Assembly: GCA_009602735.1 (NCBI GenBank)
Contig: WELA01003142.1
Location: forward strand, 1 to 32,681
DNA: 32,681 nt
Reading direction: 5' to 3'
DNA from: Mesotaenium endlicherianum
Lineage: Eukaryota > Streptophyta > Zygnematophyceae > Zygnematales > Mesotaeniaceae
The position numbers and the translations under genes were made by a program. Numbering within the stretch: position 1 is the first letter of the stretch; each line of letters starts with the position of its first letter. A model generated the notes under the pieces. It had not been told where the DNA came from. It saw only the letters and a list, made by a program, of their open reading frames with translations, and did not search any database. Below, in pieces: positions 9,646 to 22,007 of the stretch.

Positions 9646-10118
9646 CGACGACTGCCTACACGGCCTTTTATTAGGACAAGATCTGATATTGATACATGTC
9701 TCGTTAAAATTTCATAGGTATCTGAAAGAAAGCTATATCCTCTAATTTCTGGGTCTGTTCAGGTTACTGACGTGAATATTTTCCTCAGACATGAATTTCC
9801 GGGTTTGGGCGTTCACAAATCTATCTGTGTAATTCAAGAGTCGATCACGCCCTCGGAACCACTTCGAACGAACCTGTATTTTCTGCCCAATTCAGTCGGG
9901 GGTCTGTAAACGCATTTGCGTCTCCCTCTTAGATACTTAATTTCGACCGTGGATGGCAGGCTAAAGGCGTGAGGAAGTCTATTGACAGGTCCCTGACATG
10001 TTGTAGATGGGCTACTTGTTAAGGTGTTTCATGATAAGTTTCGCCAGTCTTTGTGACTAATTCGGTGTGGTAGAGTCTTTATTCGGCTCCTGGGGTTGGG
10101 GTAAGAAGAAAGGCAGCC
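9646..10118. other. Intergenic region upstream of the basic/Ser-rich protein gene
   Basis: No ORF or RNA gene is recognised. The stretch presumably carries the promoter and 5' UTR of the gene starting at 10119, possibly partly derived from the neighbouring LTR. I see no convincing TATA box. Confidence 0.5.
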
Positions 10119-12452
10119 ATGGGAAAGAATCAGGCCTACAAGGCCATGCAGAGGGCCAAAATGTCGACCCATGCTGGTGCTGCACCAGGAGAGGAGGAGG
10201 TCAATGATGGATTTGTATGTAACTCCGGTCCACACTTAGGTGCTTGTGTTCAGGTGTCTAGCGTTTGTGAGAAACCTGCTGGGGTGTGCTACATGGATCA
10301 GCAGTTCATTTTTGAACCTGCTTGCTCTTCCCGCATCATATTGGACCTCGCTTATTTTAACTTCAACCACAGAACGAGGAAGTAGTGGATAATGCCCTGA
10401 TGTCCTGTCAGAATTCTTGTCTTTTTGAGTTAGTCATCATGTTTGTGAGATTTCGTATGTACGAGGTCTTTGCAATTGGAATATTCCAAGGTCTTTATTC
10501 TGCTCGATGAAGGAATGCAGGAGTCTCAGTGTACAAAGAAGGAGATGGTGCACGTACTAATAGCGTTATTGGCAGATGGACGGATCCTTCCATTCACCAG
10601 AGTGGCATAAGGCGCGGTTGGCGAGCCTTCAAACGTCACATACTGTCACGTGGGAAGAATGGAAGAAGAAACAAAAGGTGCTAAACACCTGCATTACCAG
10701 CCTGCTACTATATGATGTAACTGTATTGAGGGCAGCCTTGTCACTCATAGTTGAAGGGACGAAGTTGATTGGGATGGTACACTTCTTTTTGACAATGTGG
10801 GTGTTGTGAGCCTAACAAACATGCCTCCTAACCTCGTGCCTCAACTCAGTCTAAGAACCTATGCACCGTCCAAACACTTTGAGCTGAGATTGTGCTGTGT
10901 TGGGGCATCCCACTCACCTGAAAACCTCCCCCAATTCTTACCAGGCAGGACCTTGAGAAGAGAATGCAAACATGCAGGCTCGGTTACGACCCGTGCTCAC
11001 AATAAGAACTACTGTTGACGTGCTTGAAAAAGCTCATGTATAAGAATAAGCTACCCTACTTTTACACATACTGTATATATCTAGTGTGAAACTTCTCCTC
11101 CGCATGAGGCTCATGAAGTACTTTTTGAGTTTGCTTGGTAGTGGAACTGGATGTTGTATTAGACTGCCAGTTCATAAAAACTTAGGTCACGCGTCTGTTC
11201 TGAATGTTTTTGACAGGAAGACGATCGTTTGAAGAACGAGTTGGCAGATGATGAGGAGCAGAGAATGGTGGAGTACAGGAAGCAGCTAGATGCTGAGAGG
11301 GCCTCGAAGCTTGCAAGAGGCCGCAACCATGCAGGTCCCAGCGACAAGAGCAAGAAGAGTATGTCTTTCATTGGGGATGAATATACTTGCGCATGGGGTG
11401 ATGAGGTCATGCTGTGCGCGTCACGCTGCTTAGGATGTTGCAGGGTAGCTATGACTGGCTCGCTGAATGGGGGTAAGACCTCTATGCTCAAAGCGATGAT
11501 AAGAGTCTCGAGCAACTACCGGAGACAGTGGCACTCATGTCCTGCTGTGATTGAAGACTGACGCCTTAGGACGCAGCACATGATGAAGGACCTCTTCTTC
11601 AGGATTATAATCGGCATTTGACCCTTTTCTGTGGGCTGGCTCGCTAGCGTGGCTCCTCAGTGTTTGTACTTGTTGTCATCACAGTGGCCACGACGTGCCG
11701 AAGTACCGAGGAGTAGAAGTATAACAAGAGGAGGTCGCTTTGGCTGTAGATTTGTGGACTAGAGCTGCAGGGATGACGCTGATGTGGGTGTGACACATTC
11801 ATTGAGCGTCTCGTGTGGCTGTTGGCACATACTGCAAGAAGTTTACAAGACCGTGCTATAGCTTCTTGTAACAGTTGTCCTGTTCTGCGTTCGTACGCAG
11901 GCAAGAAGGATAAGGACAAGGACAAGGACCGCAAGAGTGAGAAGAAGAAGAAGGTACTACTGCTCATCTCTGGTCTTGAAAGACCGCGCGCTGTTGTCCA
12001 CCTGGGGCTGCACATGCACGGCTTCTCATTAAGCTGGACCAAATTTCCCTTCTTCGTTGGAGGCTCCTGTTTTGTATTTTATGGTGTGAATTTGTTGTTC
12101 AATTCGTGCCTTGCTATGTAGCAAACCAGTTCAGTTCTTGTGAGACTGCAAGTTGGAGCAAACCAGATCAATTCTTGTGAGAGTGCAAGTTGATTGATAT
12201 GAGAAGATTGTTTTGCAGAGGAGAGAGCGAGAGAAGAAGAGGCATGGCGGAGATGATTCCGACTCCGATAGCTCCGACAGTGAAGATAGTCGGGAAAAAT
12301 TGCGCGAGAAGAGGAAAAAGAAAAGCCGACGGCGTTCCAAGAAGCGCAGGCATTCTTCTGGAAGTAGTTCCTCTAGTGAGAGCGAGAAAGAGGGCGAAGG
12401 TCCTGTTCGGTTGTCTGAGTTTTTCACCGATGCAGGAGACGACGAGAAATAG
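10119..12452 (+). CDS. Small basic/Ser-rich, probably nuclear protein, five exons
   Basis: Exons by splice signals and phase are 10119-10214, 10576-10677, 11217-11358, 11901-11953 and 12219-12452 (TAG), giving 208 residues. The N-terminus is MGKNQAYKAMQRAKM. Exon 2 has DGSFHSPEWHKARLASL and TWEEWKKKQK. Exon 3 has a charged helix (RMVEYRKQLDAERASKLARG). Exons 4-5 are Lys/Arg/Asp/Ser repeats (KDKDKDKDRK, DDSDSDSSDSED, RRRSKKRRHSSGSSSSSE) ending GPVRLSEFF. From memory, green plants have a conserved uncharacterised protein with this N-terminus, the HSPEWH block and a GPV-L-S-FF end; I know no assigned function. The RS/KD-like composition suggests a nuclear, possibly splicing-associated protein, which is inference. 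All five junctions are GT-AG and keep frame. Confidence 0.85.
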
Positions 12453-13439
12453 ATGTCCACTTGTGTTGAGAATACTAGCGGCGTAGTGTACTCGTGTTTA
12501 TTTACTGTATCTGTCAAGTTCTATTGGCAAAACTGCTGTAGGATTAGCCTGCACTCATACATAACGAGGATAAGGCGCGCATACATGCAAAGGTTATCTG
12601 CTGGTTACTAGGAAGCTTGTGCACATCCTTCTAAAGCCTGTTCGACTCCACTAGCTCTATTGTCTGTGTGATTTCTGCACTTCACAACTGCTGCAAGATC
12701 TGTTATACAATCTGAAAGCTTATTCTGAAGTATTTGCTTTCTTGTTCTAAGTTCTTTTCCATCTGTCTTTTTGGGTTGAGGAAATGGGATTCCATATAGA
12801 AGGATTGTTTTATAAGCATGTGAGTATTTCTTTTGGACATGAACATGTACAATAATTGTCCTACTTGAGCAAGCACCGGTCAACTTAAACAAGCTCCCCT
12901 TCCTCGCCTTGCTTCTTACACATAATTTGTGACTTGTTTTCCATTGTTGCGGATGCTTACAACATACAGGTAACTACATATTATACTCATACGTGCCTTT
13001 GTTGAAAACGACAGAGTGAAGTCTTGGAGAAGGTTAACTTCGAATCAGTGCGAAGCTCAAAGATGACCAAAGTCCTGTGTGGTTTGGATTATAAATATGA
13101 TGTAATGCATTATGACATGAGATGAGCACAAGTTACAAGTGGCACAGAATAATTTAATGTGCAAAGATAAGGTCATGACCAGCAAACGCAAGAATAAATC
13201 CTGATTACAAAGAGTTAACTAAAATGTGCTTCATGGAAACTTGATATGGGAACATAACTTGATATATTGGACGCTCATGCGACAATTTCAAATGATTGAG
13301 GCAAGAGAAAGAGCTCTCAGCCTGATTAGATTGAAACATTGAGATCGACAGCTAGGAACTGCTAGGAACACTATATGCTTGAATTCGCACACTTGAAGGT
13401 CGATTACTTTTTCGTTTGGGCAAGGCGCAGCAAGGCGGA

Positions 13440-13497
13440 GCAAGACCAGGCAAGTCAATGACAGCCAATGCAAGCCAAGCCAACCCAAGCCAACCCT
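13440..13497. repeat. Degenerate GCAAG/CCAAG tandem repeat
   Basis: Short units such as GCAAGCCAAGCCAACCCAAGCCAACC are repeated imperfectly. The minus-strand ORF across it is low-complexity and not believed. Confidence 0.6.
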
Positions 13498-14055
13498 CCT
13501 TCCTCTAGATCTATATCCAATATCCTCAATTCCTGCTTCTCAGTTGGCCATCATGGGTCGCTGTCAGTCGCTATAGTGAAATTGCTACTTTCATACACGA
13601 GCACACGTCACAAAAGTTGCGTAAAAAGGCCTCATCTGTAGAACTCTCGAGAGCAAGCTCTCAAGCAACATGTGGCGTAACTTGTTGAAGTCATGATGAT
13701 GGCAGACACACATAGTCATAGTAGTCGGCTTCGACGAATAGCTACATCTGGTGTTCGCTTCATTTTGGGACTAGAGAAATGATTGAATGTTGTGCAGTAT
13801 TCGAGTTACTTATGTATTAAGATGAGTTAACATATCGCCACGAATTTTAGTCAAGTACCAGTGGGCTTAAAGATACGAGGTATGTGGCCTCCTTGTGAAA
13901 AGGTACCACATGTACTTCCTCATTATGGCACTCTTCTCTTGCACCTGTCATGTTGGGAGCTGATTTCTTTAGAATGAGACACACCAAACAGACGTGTATA
14001 TGGGACGTCTACCCGCTGAGAATGTGACTTGTGGATCTGTTAGCCACTTTTGCAG

Positions 14056-14217
14056 TTCAAATCTATGAGACCTATGCCTTCCATTATACACCTTGTGATC
14101 AGACGCGAGAAATTAGAGGAGCGTCATGAGCAATTTAATGCTGAAACTGGAGCCTATCGGCGTAAGAAAAAGGGTTTGATGCATGCTCCAGAACGCACTT
14201 TCGTTTGGGGCAGTTGA
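14056..14217 (+). other. Possible orphan terminal exon, unknown product
   Basis: After an acceptor-like CTTTTGCAG (ending 14055) a frame runs to TGA at 14215-14217. It contains a charged, exon-like stretch (REKLEERHEQFNAETGAY, then RRKKKGLMHAPERTFVWGS). Another acceptor-like GATCAG ends at 14102. I do not recognise the product. It lies just upstream of the kinase start and is not in a position to splice into it, because it ends in a stop. It could be the last exon of a gene in 12.5-14.0 kb whose other exons I cannot identify, or a chance ORF. Confidence 0.3.
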
Positions 14218-14295
14218 TCACAAGAATGTTGCCCTTCAACAAGTGCTACCTGTTCTCAGAAGAGCTTGAAGGCTTCAATTGCTCACTCCTGCGCG

Positions 14296-17200
14296 ATGAG
14301 CCTCTCCATCACTCAGGTGGATGAAGGAGCTGACTTGTTCCAACTTTACATGATTTTTTCTGCAGATCCAGGTCATGAAGTCTGAAGTCGCACAGCTGGC
14401 TGGAGCAGACATAAGCCAGGTGTCAGTCGTTGCAGTCCCCTACAGGATATGCCCCCTTGGAGCGCACATTGATCACCAGGTATGCTTTCACCCTTGTAAT
14501 ATCTTGCAGCTTGTATGCCAAGTTACTCTCTAACCGCACATACATGCTGAAAGCAGGGGGCATCTTTCTTAGCGAGTATATTTAAATACACAAAAAGGTA
14601 TATGTAGATGCAAAAATTTATACGTGTAAATACTCTATGTATATATAAGCGTTATATATATACATATATATATATACATATATATCGTATGTGTACAAAT
14701 ATCAAATACAATAGTATACATCATGTGTACGTACAAACAGTATGATTGCATGCATGAAGTATGCGCACATGTACATGTAAGGAATCGATGTTCTGCTCAA
14801 ACATCAGGCCAAGGGCCGACATGGGTGAGCGTTGTTATAATCCGAAATTGCTTCCGGGTGCCCGTGTATTAGGGACGGCATTCATTGAATGCTTGAATAA
14901 ATGAGTTGCAATATTTGCGTCGCCAAAATGACGTCAGGCTCATCCGTGACTTCCAGCCTGAGTGTTTTATAACATCTGCACACTGCACGCTGCACTCAGC
15001 AGACACGAGATTTAAGAAATGATGAGAAACATCCAGTGACACGAATGCTAGATGATTCTGCTCCCTGCACACATTCTCCGCCTCCTCGTTACGGCCGCAC
15101 CTTTCCACAAAAGGGGCAGCGCTGTGTCCGACAGCCCTTCTCATGTGATCATTGGGGAATACCCTCGCTCTGCTGCGTGACACCTGTCCCGCTCGCCTGC
15201 TCAAGGCTGGTGAGTGCAGCGATTGGCACGCGACTTCATTTGACATGCTTTGTGCCTGTCTGCCAAGCAGGGGGGGGCAGTGACAGCCATGGGCATAAAC
15301 ATCGGCCTCCTTTTCGCCTTTGTCCCCTCTGGCAGCCCTCAGGTGTGCGCCTGCCTCTCCTCCTTTTCCTCCTCCTGCTGCTGCTGCTGCAGTGGGCTCC
15401 CTCGCGTTCACCCAGGCTTTCCCTGACCCCTCCCCCTGGTCCCAAAAGCACAGACCCTGAACACCCTGAACCTTAACGTTGAAGCTTGAAACCCTAAATG
15501 CACGCCCTGGCATTTCTGGGAGGAGGTTATTTCTTTGGCAACAGGCTGAGCTTTCTCTGAGCCGGCGAGGGCGTGACTGCTGGGCTGCCTCACGGACGGC
15601 GATATTCGAGTCATTCTTCTTCTGTATCATTGTTAGAAATTGTATCAATATTTTTCTCTATTGGGCCTGCCATACTCTGAAGATCCACTTCATAATGGGG
15701 CAACCTCTTCATTCCCCTCAGCCCAAATGCAAAAACGCCTCCTACCGCTACCACCCAGCAAGCGAACGCTCGCGCCTGTGCGTGCACGCGCGCGCGAGCT
15801 CTTTCTTCATTCTCCAGAAGAAAACTAGAGCGTGTGTGTGCTGATCTGGGGGTTGCTAAGCGGGTGCATGTGGGGGAGGGGGAAGGGAGGTGGCAGGTAA
15901 GGCTGTGGTCGAAGCAGTTCAAAGGCCAGGTGAAGTTCAGGTACCCCTCGTCCCGTACGCCTCCCTCCCTCTGTGCATTTGAGCAGCAGCCCTGCTTGCA
16001 CCCGAGTGTGGGGCAGGCGCAGAAGCAGGCAGGAGAGGTGGTGCACTGCCTGGGGGGCACCATGTGTCCCCCCTCTCCTTGATTTTGCACTTCCTCCGTC
16101 CCTCCCTCCCTCCCTCCCTCCCTCCTGCTCTCTCTTCCNGCTGTCGTTGCGACTTCATGGGAGGCTCTTTTGCTTGGAGGATGGCATTGCTCCTGGACGC
16201 CATGGCAAGCCCTCATGCTGAATGGAAGAGTGGGGCCTTGTCTCTGGGTTGGGCTGGCTTCAACCTGCACACAGTCTTCCGGTCTGACGTAGTCCACCCC
16301 CAGAGACATTTGCTCACAGGGGGCCCTGGCTGGGCTTCAGAATGAAAGCGCAGCAGGTCACTCTGTCCGTGTGGTCTCCCATACCAGCCTGACGACTTGC
16401 TGGCAGTGTGGATGCAGTTCCACCTCGGAGAGCCGCCGCCACTCTGGCACACGATGCTATGCAAGGGGCGGCGACACATGGCGCACACTGTGACACCTCA
16501 CACGCCAGCACGGCTGCAAGCGCATCGACAGCATCCCAGAAGGGGGGGGAGGAGGAGGAGGAGGCTGGCTGGGGGGCCTATGCCAGGGGGGCTGTCGCAT
16601 CTTTGCTGCATCATGGCCACCCCCTGGAGCAAGTGAGTTGTGGCCTTCCACTCGCTGACACCTGGCATTCTGAACAGGCGGGCCCGCTTTGAATTTTGTC
16701 CTTGAACGATGCAGAGGTTGACTTGGACGTGCTCCGCATGGCACCTGCTCCTGCGGCCCATTTTGCTGCACTTGGGAAGAGGGAGAGAGAGGGAGGGAGG
16801 AAGGGGGCGAGAGAGCAGCAGCAGCAGCAGTCTCTCTCTAGCGACCCGCTGCCCCTCTGGTCCACCACGTGCATGTGACACCTGTCATCCGCCTCCCCTG
16901 CAGGGCCTCGTAGGATTGGTGGATGGGGGCGCCAGCATGCATGGCTCAGGCATCTCGTCCTCTGCTGCCGTGAGTCCCAACCCAGCTGGCCCCAGACCAA
17001 GCTCCTCATCTCTTTTGCCCACCCCCCACCCCCCTTCCCTCCNNNNNNNNNNNNNNNNNNNNNNNNNNNNNNNNNNNNNNNNNNNNNNNNNNNNNNNNNN
17101 NNNNNNNNNNNNNNNNNNNNNNNNNNNNNNNNNNNNNNNNNNNNNNNNNNNNNNNNNNNNNNNNNNNNNNNNNNNNNNNNNNNNNNNNNNNNNNNNNNNN

Positions 17201-17770
17201 NNNNNNNNNNNNNNNNNNNNNNNNNNNNNNNNNNNNNNNNNNNNNNNNNNNNNNNNNNNNNNNNNNNNNNNNNNNNNNNNNNNNNNNNNNNNNNNNNNNN
17301 NNNNNNNNNNNNNNNNNNNNNNNNNNNNNNNNNNNNNNNNNNNNNNNNNNNNNNNNNNNNNNNNNNNNNNNNNNNNNNNNNNNNNNNNNNNNNNNNNNNN
17401 NNNNNNNNNNNNNNNNNNNNNNNNNNNNNNNNNNNNNNNNNNNNNNNNNNNNNNNNNNNNNNNNNNNNNNNNNNNNNNNNNNNNNNNNNNNNNNNNNNNN
17501 NNNNNNNNNNNNNNNNNNNNNNNNNNNNNNNNNNNNNNNNNNNNNNNNNNNNNNNNNNNNNNNNNNNNNNNNNNNNNNNNNNNNNNNNNNNNNNNNNNNN
17601 NNNNNNNNNNNNNNNNNNNNNNNNNNNNNNNNNNNNNNNNNNNNNNNNNNNNNNNNNNNNNNNNNNNNNNNNNNNNNNNNNNNNNNNNNNNNNNNNNNNN
17701 NNNNNNNNNNNNNNNNNNNNNNNNNNNNNNNNNNNNNNNNNNNNNNNNNNNNNNNNNNNNNNNNNNNNNN

Positions 17771-17803
<33 letters not shown>

Positions 17804-20800
17804 AACATCACGATGGTTGATAATGCAGAGGAGGAGGACGATCCTGCACCCTCTATGTAGCAACTCCTCGTCACATTCTCGAGTGCCCGCTCTCCTCCTC
17901 CTCCTCCTACTGCTGGTGCCTCTGCTCCTGCTCCTGCTTCTGCTCCTGCTCCTGCTCCTGCTCCTGCTGCTGCTGCTGCTGCTGCTGCTTCTGCTGCTGC
18001 ACCTGCTCCTCCACCTGCCCGCACGACTCCCACCAGTGCAGCTGCTGCTGTAGCTCAACCTGAGGCCTTGTCCGCCCCTCTCTCTCTCCCTCCTGCGATG
18101 GGCGTACATGCGCAGGCACTCACAACATACCACGCGCTCCACTTGGCAGGCATACAGCCTTCCCAGCACCTGCCAGCTGGAGCCCCCTCTATGACCGTAC
18201 GCATACACGTCCTAGGTACTTGCTCTACGGGCTCTTCCTCTGTGCCTTCCCTAGCTACAGGCAAAAAAGATCGAGCGCTCGCACCTGCAAGCACCACCTG
18301 CCAGCCTGCCAGCTGGCCAGCCAGCCAGCCGGCCAGCCGCCCTGTCTTGCGTTGTTCGGTTTCGGGTGGCGACACTCACTGGTGCTCGCGGCTTGCTGCT
18401 AAGTAGTCAGGCATCACGGCTCCTTCCACACCGCCAGTTGGCGCTGTCACCTTGCGCAGCTGGTGCTGGGCCTCGTGGAAGATACATCTGCAATGATGCG
18501 CTGTTGCCGGGAGCGTGCCCCCGCCCCTGCAAGTCCTGGCTGCCTTGCAGCCTGTAGGGTCGGCGCCAGCTGGCAAGCTGGAGCGAAGGGCTTTCTGCTT
18601 GCGTGCATGCTTGTAGCCTTCCAGCGTCACTCCTGCAACAAACCCTCCCCTCCTTCCCTCCTCCCTCCCTCTCTCCCCCCTCCCCCTCTGTCTCCCCCTC
18701 CTCTTCTCCTTTGCCTCGCTTTCCTCCCCTCACCTGCAAGCTTGGGCTCTGACGGCCGCAGAGGCAGCAGCAGGAGCAGCACAGCATTGCCTCGTGTGAA
18801 ACGCAAGTATTGCGCATGCCTGCGGTGAAGGTCCTTCTGCCACCCGTCCTGGGCTTTGGGGCCCTTTGAGGAGCCGCTGGTGAGTCCCAGTGACGGCGGC
18901 GGTCGAGCTGCACGCACGTCAGCGCGCTCGGCCACCCGCCCCCTCACTGCAAGGGCTCCTCGACAGAAAGTGTATGACACGCACCATGTATGGGTTTCTT
19001 CCTGCGAGGATCTGAAGTGCAACAACGCACGAGGCTGTGCCTACTGAGTGCGTGTGGCGCGTGCGGCGAGGATGATCATGGCATGGTTGGCCCTCGATGT
19101 AGCGGCAGCCCCCACTCAGCGGCGGGCCAGTTGGCGACAGCCGGTGGGTGGAGACTTGCTTCGGCAGCAACTGATGAACACGCCTTGTGATAGCAATAGT
19201 CTGATTGTCTGCTGAAGCGGACACCTGTGAGGCTGTTGAGGAAAGTCGTTGAGGAGGAAGCACTTGTTGCTCTTGCATTGTCTGCATCTGCGACGTTACG
19301 AGTTATGATCACCTGTTGCTCCGAGACGTGGTCTCCTGTCGTCAGTGACACTTTGTCGGCAATCCCCAGCCCAGATGCATGAACCCCACTGAGGGTGTCT
19401 GGATGCATGAACCCGACAGAGGGTAGATGGAGCCGAGTGTTGAACTAGGCAAGCCTTAGGAGGGGCTGAGGCGACAAGTTTGAGTTTAAGGTGAGCATGG
19501 AGTCGAACCACCTGTGTTGTCCTGACTCGAAGGACTTACTGCGGCATCTGGCGGCAGTGCCCTGCTCCAGCTGGAGCACAGCCAGGTGCATCCCGCGAAT
19601 GAGTTCCCTCTCTTTCTCCGCGGGCCCTTGGGTGGTGCTCGTCACACTGACGTCGGGGGCGGTGCTGGTGGGCGTGCTTGTGTGGGTGTGGGTGGATGTG
19701 TGGGTGCTTGTGGGTGGGTGGACGTGTGTGCGCGCACCTTTTTGCAGGTGGGAGTGGCCTACTTGTTGGCCCTGGAGCACGTGAACGGCCTCCACCTGTC
19801 GCCGGAAGAGAATATCCAGCTGGACAGGTAGGCTGGCCGTCGGGCGCAGGCGGAGGATGCTCCTCGCTCAACCACAGCACTAGAGGCGTGCTCCTGCTTC
19901 TGCTCCTGCTGCTGCTGCTGCTGCTAGCTCTGCACACCTCCCCTTTGCCACCAGGTTGTGCAGAGAGCCTGACAAGGGCGGGGAGGGTCGCCCGTAGGGT
20001 TGGGATGCGCAGGCAGGTGGAGCGGGGCTACATGGGCCTCTCCAACGGCGTGCTGGATCCCGCCGCCCTGCTGCTCTCCGGGCGTCACCGCCTGGCTGTC
20101 ATCCGCTGCCTGGTGCGTGTGGGCACCGGGTGCACGTGCTCTCCTCCTCGCTCTCGCTCCCTGGCCGCATGCATGCATGCATGTGTGCGTGCGTGCTTGC
20201 TGCTGCTGCTGTCGCTGCGAGCCGTCCTCCTTGGGCGCCTTTGCAGCTCCTCCGAGGGGCGAGCTTGGCGTGGCACGAGTGTCGTCCTCAGTGACACCTC
20301 TCTGCAGCTCCGCGCTGGCCAGGCCAGGGGGGAGGCAGAGAGAAGTGGGGGCCGTATCTCCCTGGTTGCCAGCTATTGGCGTCTAATCCTCCTCCTCCTC
20401 CTCCTCCTCCTCCTCCTCCTCTTCCTCCTCCGCGTCGTGCTTGCTTCCTGTGCTGATAATACACGGCAGGGCAAGCAGGCAGTCCCTTGGCTCGACTGCC
20501 CGATGTAGCCTAAAGATAGAGAGGCCAGGCCACGAGGAGGGGCACATGCTCATTGCAGCACTACGCACGCATGCACATCCGCGTGCGCAACCTGTCGTGG
20601 CTGCGCCCCGTCCATGGAGCGCATGCTGCCCAGCAGCTCTGGCTGATCATGCAGGCCCCTCTGCTGCCTGCCACTTGTCGCCCCATCACAGCAGGCTTCA
20701 TGTTCGTGCGCAACTCTTCCCTCCTTGTGCAGGACTTGCACCACGAGCTTGTCGCCCCTCCCTGGTACGTGCCAGGCGCTGGCGGCGCGACGTCTGGCGC

Positions 20801-21967
20801 TCCAGCAGGGGAGGACTGCCGGCCGCCATACCGCATCATGCTGGCGTTCTCAGGACTGCGGCACGCCCTCACGCAGACACCTGGCTATGGCAAGCGCGTG
20901 GACGAGTGCCGCCTTGCTGCTGCCGCGCTGCTCGAGTGCGTGCGCCACCCTTCTTGCTCACTCTGCCGCCTCCTCTCCGGCTGCCACTCCCCAACCGCTC
21001 GCCCCCCCTGCGCTGCCTCCTCGTCCACCCCTGCTGGGATGCTCGCGCATGATGCCATCCCAGCTGCCAGCTCTGCAGACGTGCATGTGTGGGAGTCTGC
21101 ACCTGTGTGGCTCAGGCTCTGCTCTCTGCAGGAGTTGCTCTCTTCCTATGCTAGGCACGCGGGGGGCGGAGGGGGAGGGGAGATGCCCGAACTTAGGCTT
21201 CTGGGCTGCCATTGCCGTCCCTGAGCGTGCGTTGAGCTCGTGGGCTCTGGGCCCCCTGAGCTGCCAAGGTGCCAGGCGGCAGGCTTGCAGGTGCCGACCG
21301 GCTCTGTCCTGCTCGTGGAATGCATGTGAGGAAAGTGGCAGCGCTTGCCTTCGCTGGGAGCGTTGTGCTTGCACCTGCCTGCTTGACACGTGGCACATGT
21401 GGCTGGCTCTGGTTTCTCAAGTGGTTGCGTTGACTATCTGTCGCTCCCTCCTCCGCTCCCCCCCTCCTCTCCATCGTCATCGTGCTGCCAGGCTGGCGGT
21501 CCCTCCCAGACAGCTCTTCTCTGGGATTGCCAGGTGCCGCGAAAGCTGCTAATATTCTGGCCGGGTGGGTCTTGGTCCCCCACACCGCCCGCCGCCGGCA
21601 AATCCACCAATGACTCTGTGCCAGGTGGGTGTGTCGTGTGAGCAGGGCAGCAGGGCGGCCCGAGGAGGAGCCCTTGCTGGCTCACGGTAAGGCCCTAGAG
21701 TGCACACCCACCTGTGCACCCACCCACCCACTCTTGGCTCTCTTCGACGCCTCCTCGCAGGGTGCGTGCCATACATTGCTGTTGCCGAGCGGCGGAGGCA
21801 GCACGCTCAGGGGGCGGGTACGCCGTACCTGGACGCTACCTTGCTTGAATCTTGCTGGCATATACATCAACAGTATCATGTTCCCATTATGTCACTTAAT
21901 AGGCGTTATCTTCATCAACACGAATTGCTAAGGCACGGCCTAATGCCTGCATGCTCACCTGCATGCT

Positions 21968-22007
<40 letters not shown>

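Larger units (their letters stand above)
12453..14295. other. Intergenic region, mostly without recognisable genes
   Basis: Apart from a possible small exon at 14056-14217 (listed separately), I see no supported gene. An acceptor-like CAG at 13015 opens a short frame (SEVLEKVNFESVRSSKMTK) that could be an exon of an unidentified gene. At 13440-13497 there is a degenerate AAGCCAAGCC/CAACC repeat. Confidence 0.5.

Noticed and set aside
14869..15648. 259-codon minus-strand ORF opposite the kinase gene
   Set aside because: It lies antisense to exon 3 and its introns, is low-complexity, and has no recognisable domain.
16270..16310. Stretch reading FRSDVVHPQ, similar to the expected kinase segment after motif 1
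   Set aside because: No acceptor keeps it in phase with the previous exon, and no donor precedes its stop. The exon at 16407 (VDAVPPRR) fits with normal splice sites.
16709..18208. Long ORFs of about 380-400 codons on both strands around 16.7-18.2 kb
   Set aside because: They consist mainly of N codons and triplet-repeat poly-Leu, poly-Gln or poly-Ser and are not coding.
20553..20732. In-frame extension upstream of kinase exon 9 (MQHYARMHIRVRNLSWLRP)
   Set aside because: It is intron read-through. The family alignment needs exon 8 to join directly at 20733, where a good acceptor lies.
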